Of a stretch of DNA of 26,660 nt, positions 25,696-26,660 are shown one piece after another; position 1 is the first letter of the stretch; each line of letters begins with the position of its first letter. The DNA comes from Pseudomonadota bacterium. Its GTDB lineage: Bacteria > Pseudomonadota > Alphaproteobacteria > Rhizobiales > Devosiaceae. Position numbers and translations under genes: made by a program. Location of the stretch: the NCBI GenBank assembly GCA_023431205.1, contig JAEYXQ010000047.1:1-26660 (forward strand), written 5' to 3'. Under the pieces are notes generated by a model. It was not told where the DNA came from. It worked only from the letters and a program-made list of their open reading frames with translations, and made no database searches.

Positions 25696-26150
25696 TCGCG
25701 CAGGCCGCGGAAGAAGTTGCGCAGCAACGCCTCAGACCGGCTGGCGCCGAGCCCGCCGATCACCTCCGGCCGATGGTGGCAGGTGGGCTGGGTGAAGAGG
25801 CGAACGCCGTTGTCGACAGCACCGGCCTTGGGGTCCTCGGCGCCGTAGTAGACCCGGCGCAGCCGCGCATGGGCGATGGCGCCGGCGCACATGGCGCAGG
25901 GCTCCAGCGTCACATAAAGATCGCAGCCGTCGAGACGGCCGCTGCCGCGGATTTCCAGCGCTGCCCTTATCGCGAGGAATTCGGCATGGGCGGTGGGATC
26001 GCGCAGCATCTGCATGCGGTTGCGCTCGGCGGCGAGGACGCGGTCACCTTCGACGACCACGGCGCCCACGGGGGCTTCACCCGCCGCAGCGGCTTCGGCG
26101 GCAAGGCCGAGGGCGAGGTCCATGGGCGAGGTCACGGCTGGCATGGCCAT
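25692..26150 (-). CDS. tadA: tRNA(Arg) adenosine-34 deaminase TadA
   Basis: TadA converts A34 to inosine in tRNA-Arg(ACG) (EC 3.5.4.33) and is usually essential. The 152-residue protein has the zinc cytidine/deoxycytidylate deaminase motifs: DPTAHAEFLAI (51-61) with zinc ligand His55 and catalytic Glu57, and LYVTLEPCAMCAGAIAHARL (78-97) with Cys85 and Cys88. VYYGAEDPKAGA and CHHRPEV are TadA-specific. The start at 26150 is tentative because ATGs at 26144 and 26123 are also in frame and none has a clear ribosome binding site. It lies downstream of the DUF6101-like gene on the same strand, separated by a candidate terminator. Confidence 0.95.
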   Translation of the reverse strand: MAMPAVTSPMDLALGLAAEAAAAGEAPVGAVVVEGDRVLAAERNRMQMLRDPTAHAEFLAIRAALEIRGSGRLDGCDLYVTLEPCAMCAGAIAHARLRRVYYGAEDPKAGAVDNGVRLFTQPTCHHRPEVIGGLGASRSEALLRNFFRGLRD

Positions 26151-26184
26151 TGGCTAGCGGTTCGGCAGCGGAAGGGAAAGCCGA

Positions 26185-26215
26185 AAACGCCGAAAGGCCG
26201 ACCGCACCACCGGCC
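26185..26215 (-). terminator. Candidate intrinsic terminator after the DUF6101-like gene
   Basis: On the reverse strand GGCCG (26215-26211) and CGGCC (26200-26196) form a short GC stem around a 10-base loop, followed by TTTCGGCGTTTT. The stem is short and the T-run interrupted, so the call is weak. Confidence 0.35.
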
Positions 26216-26250
26216 GACCTCTCAACGTGCTTTGGAGGGCAGTAAACCTG

Positions 26251-26660
26251 TTAGACGGCGTCCGGCTGTCCGGGCTTGCGCCGGTTGAGGAAGCGCGGGC
26301 GGCGCGAGGCGTCGGCGGCAAACCGCCGGCGCGGAGCAGGGGGAGCAGCGTTGATGCCGCTGACCTGCTGGCTGTAGGGGAGATAGGTGCCGTCGCCGGC
26401 CTTGATGAACAGCGGCAGGCGGAGCTTCTTGCCCCAGTTCTGCCATTCGGCAACGACCGTGTGATTGCCTTCTTCCTCGAACACCCGGTAGTTCAGCTCC
26501 GGGTCGGAGTGCACCAGTTCGATGGCGCTCGACAGCACACCCTCTTCGGTGAGGCTGGTGGCCACGGCCACGCCGATGAACTCGGTGACCGGAACCTTGA
26601 TCTTGATGGCAATGCCGCTCTGCTCGAGCACGCGCCGGACGGTCACGGTCTTGACCGGAT
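26251..26660 (-). CDS. DUF6101-like protein, 5'-truncated by the window
   Basis: The reading frame is open to the end of the window, so the true start lies outside; the GTG at 26646 is only a possible internal start. The visible 131 or so residues include IAIKIKVPVTEFIGVAVATSL, AIELVHSDPELNYRVF and EWQNWGKKLRLPLFIKAGDGTYLP. This pattern, in particular LVHxDPxL followed by W-x-x-W-x-K-x-LRLP, resembles DUF6101 proteins found widely in Hyphomicrobiales. The C-terminal tail (APRRRFAADASRRPRFLNRRKPG) is strongly basic and probably disordered. The function is unknown. The family assignment is from memory of the pattern and is moderate in certainty. Confidence 0.65.
   Translation of the reverse strand, partial: PVKTVTVRRVLEQSGIAIKIKVPVTEFIGVAVATSLTEEGVLSSAIELVHSDPELNYRVFEEEGNHTVVAEWQNWGKKLRLPLFIKAGDGTYLPYSQQVSGINAAPPAPRRRFAADASRRPRFLNRRKPGQPDAV

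Overview
The window looks like a high-GC alphaproteobacterial chromosome, most likely of the order Hyphomicrobiales and possibly close to Devosia. This rests on the late aerobic cobalamin genes, the zwf-pgl-edd Entner-Doudoroff operon, the GCS2-type glutamate-cysteine ligase and a DUF6101-like gene. The genus is a guess from gene content. No rRNA, tRNA, CRISPR array or classical transposase is visible.

Layout. (1) 1-11697 is a cobalamin (B12) locus. It holds cobN (5' end outside the window) and cobO; a reverse pair of a small secreted protein and a CDF metal exporter; a candidate cobalamin riboswitch in front of cobE; reverse cobK; then forward cobA-cobB-cobQ-cobD; then reverse cobU. Together these cover the first methylation, precorrin-6A reduction, a,c-diamide formation, cobalt insertion, adenosylation, further amidation, aminopropanol attachment and activation. 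The remaining ring-methylation genes and cobS/cobT are not here. (2) 11899-16970 is a carbon operon of a BadF-type amino-sugar kinase, zwf, pgl and edd, converting glucose-6-phosphate to KDPG. (3) 17005-20283 is a reverse operon of ubiA, mutL and a metallophosphoesterase. (4) 20284-23399 holds rsmE and gshA with dense GC-rich palindromic repeats and a small reverse DUF559 endonuclease-like gene. (5) 23400-26660 holds purD, a patatin-like phospholipase, reverse tadA and a truncated reverse DUF6101-like gene.

The most unusual content is a family of GC-rich imperfect palindromes (core CCCCTCCCC-5 nt-GGGGAGGGG), found singly and as head-to-head dimers, and twice bracketing a Vsr-like DUF559 domain. 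One copy is an in-frame insertion of about 190 codons inside cobN. The other is a free-standing gene between gshA and purD. The two DUF559 domains are only about half identical yet share the repeat context. This suggests a REP/BIME-like family with a nuclease partner that can be carried inside an essential-looking coding sequence. Mobility is an inference from architecture; nothing here shows movement directly.
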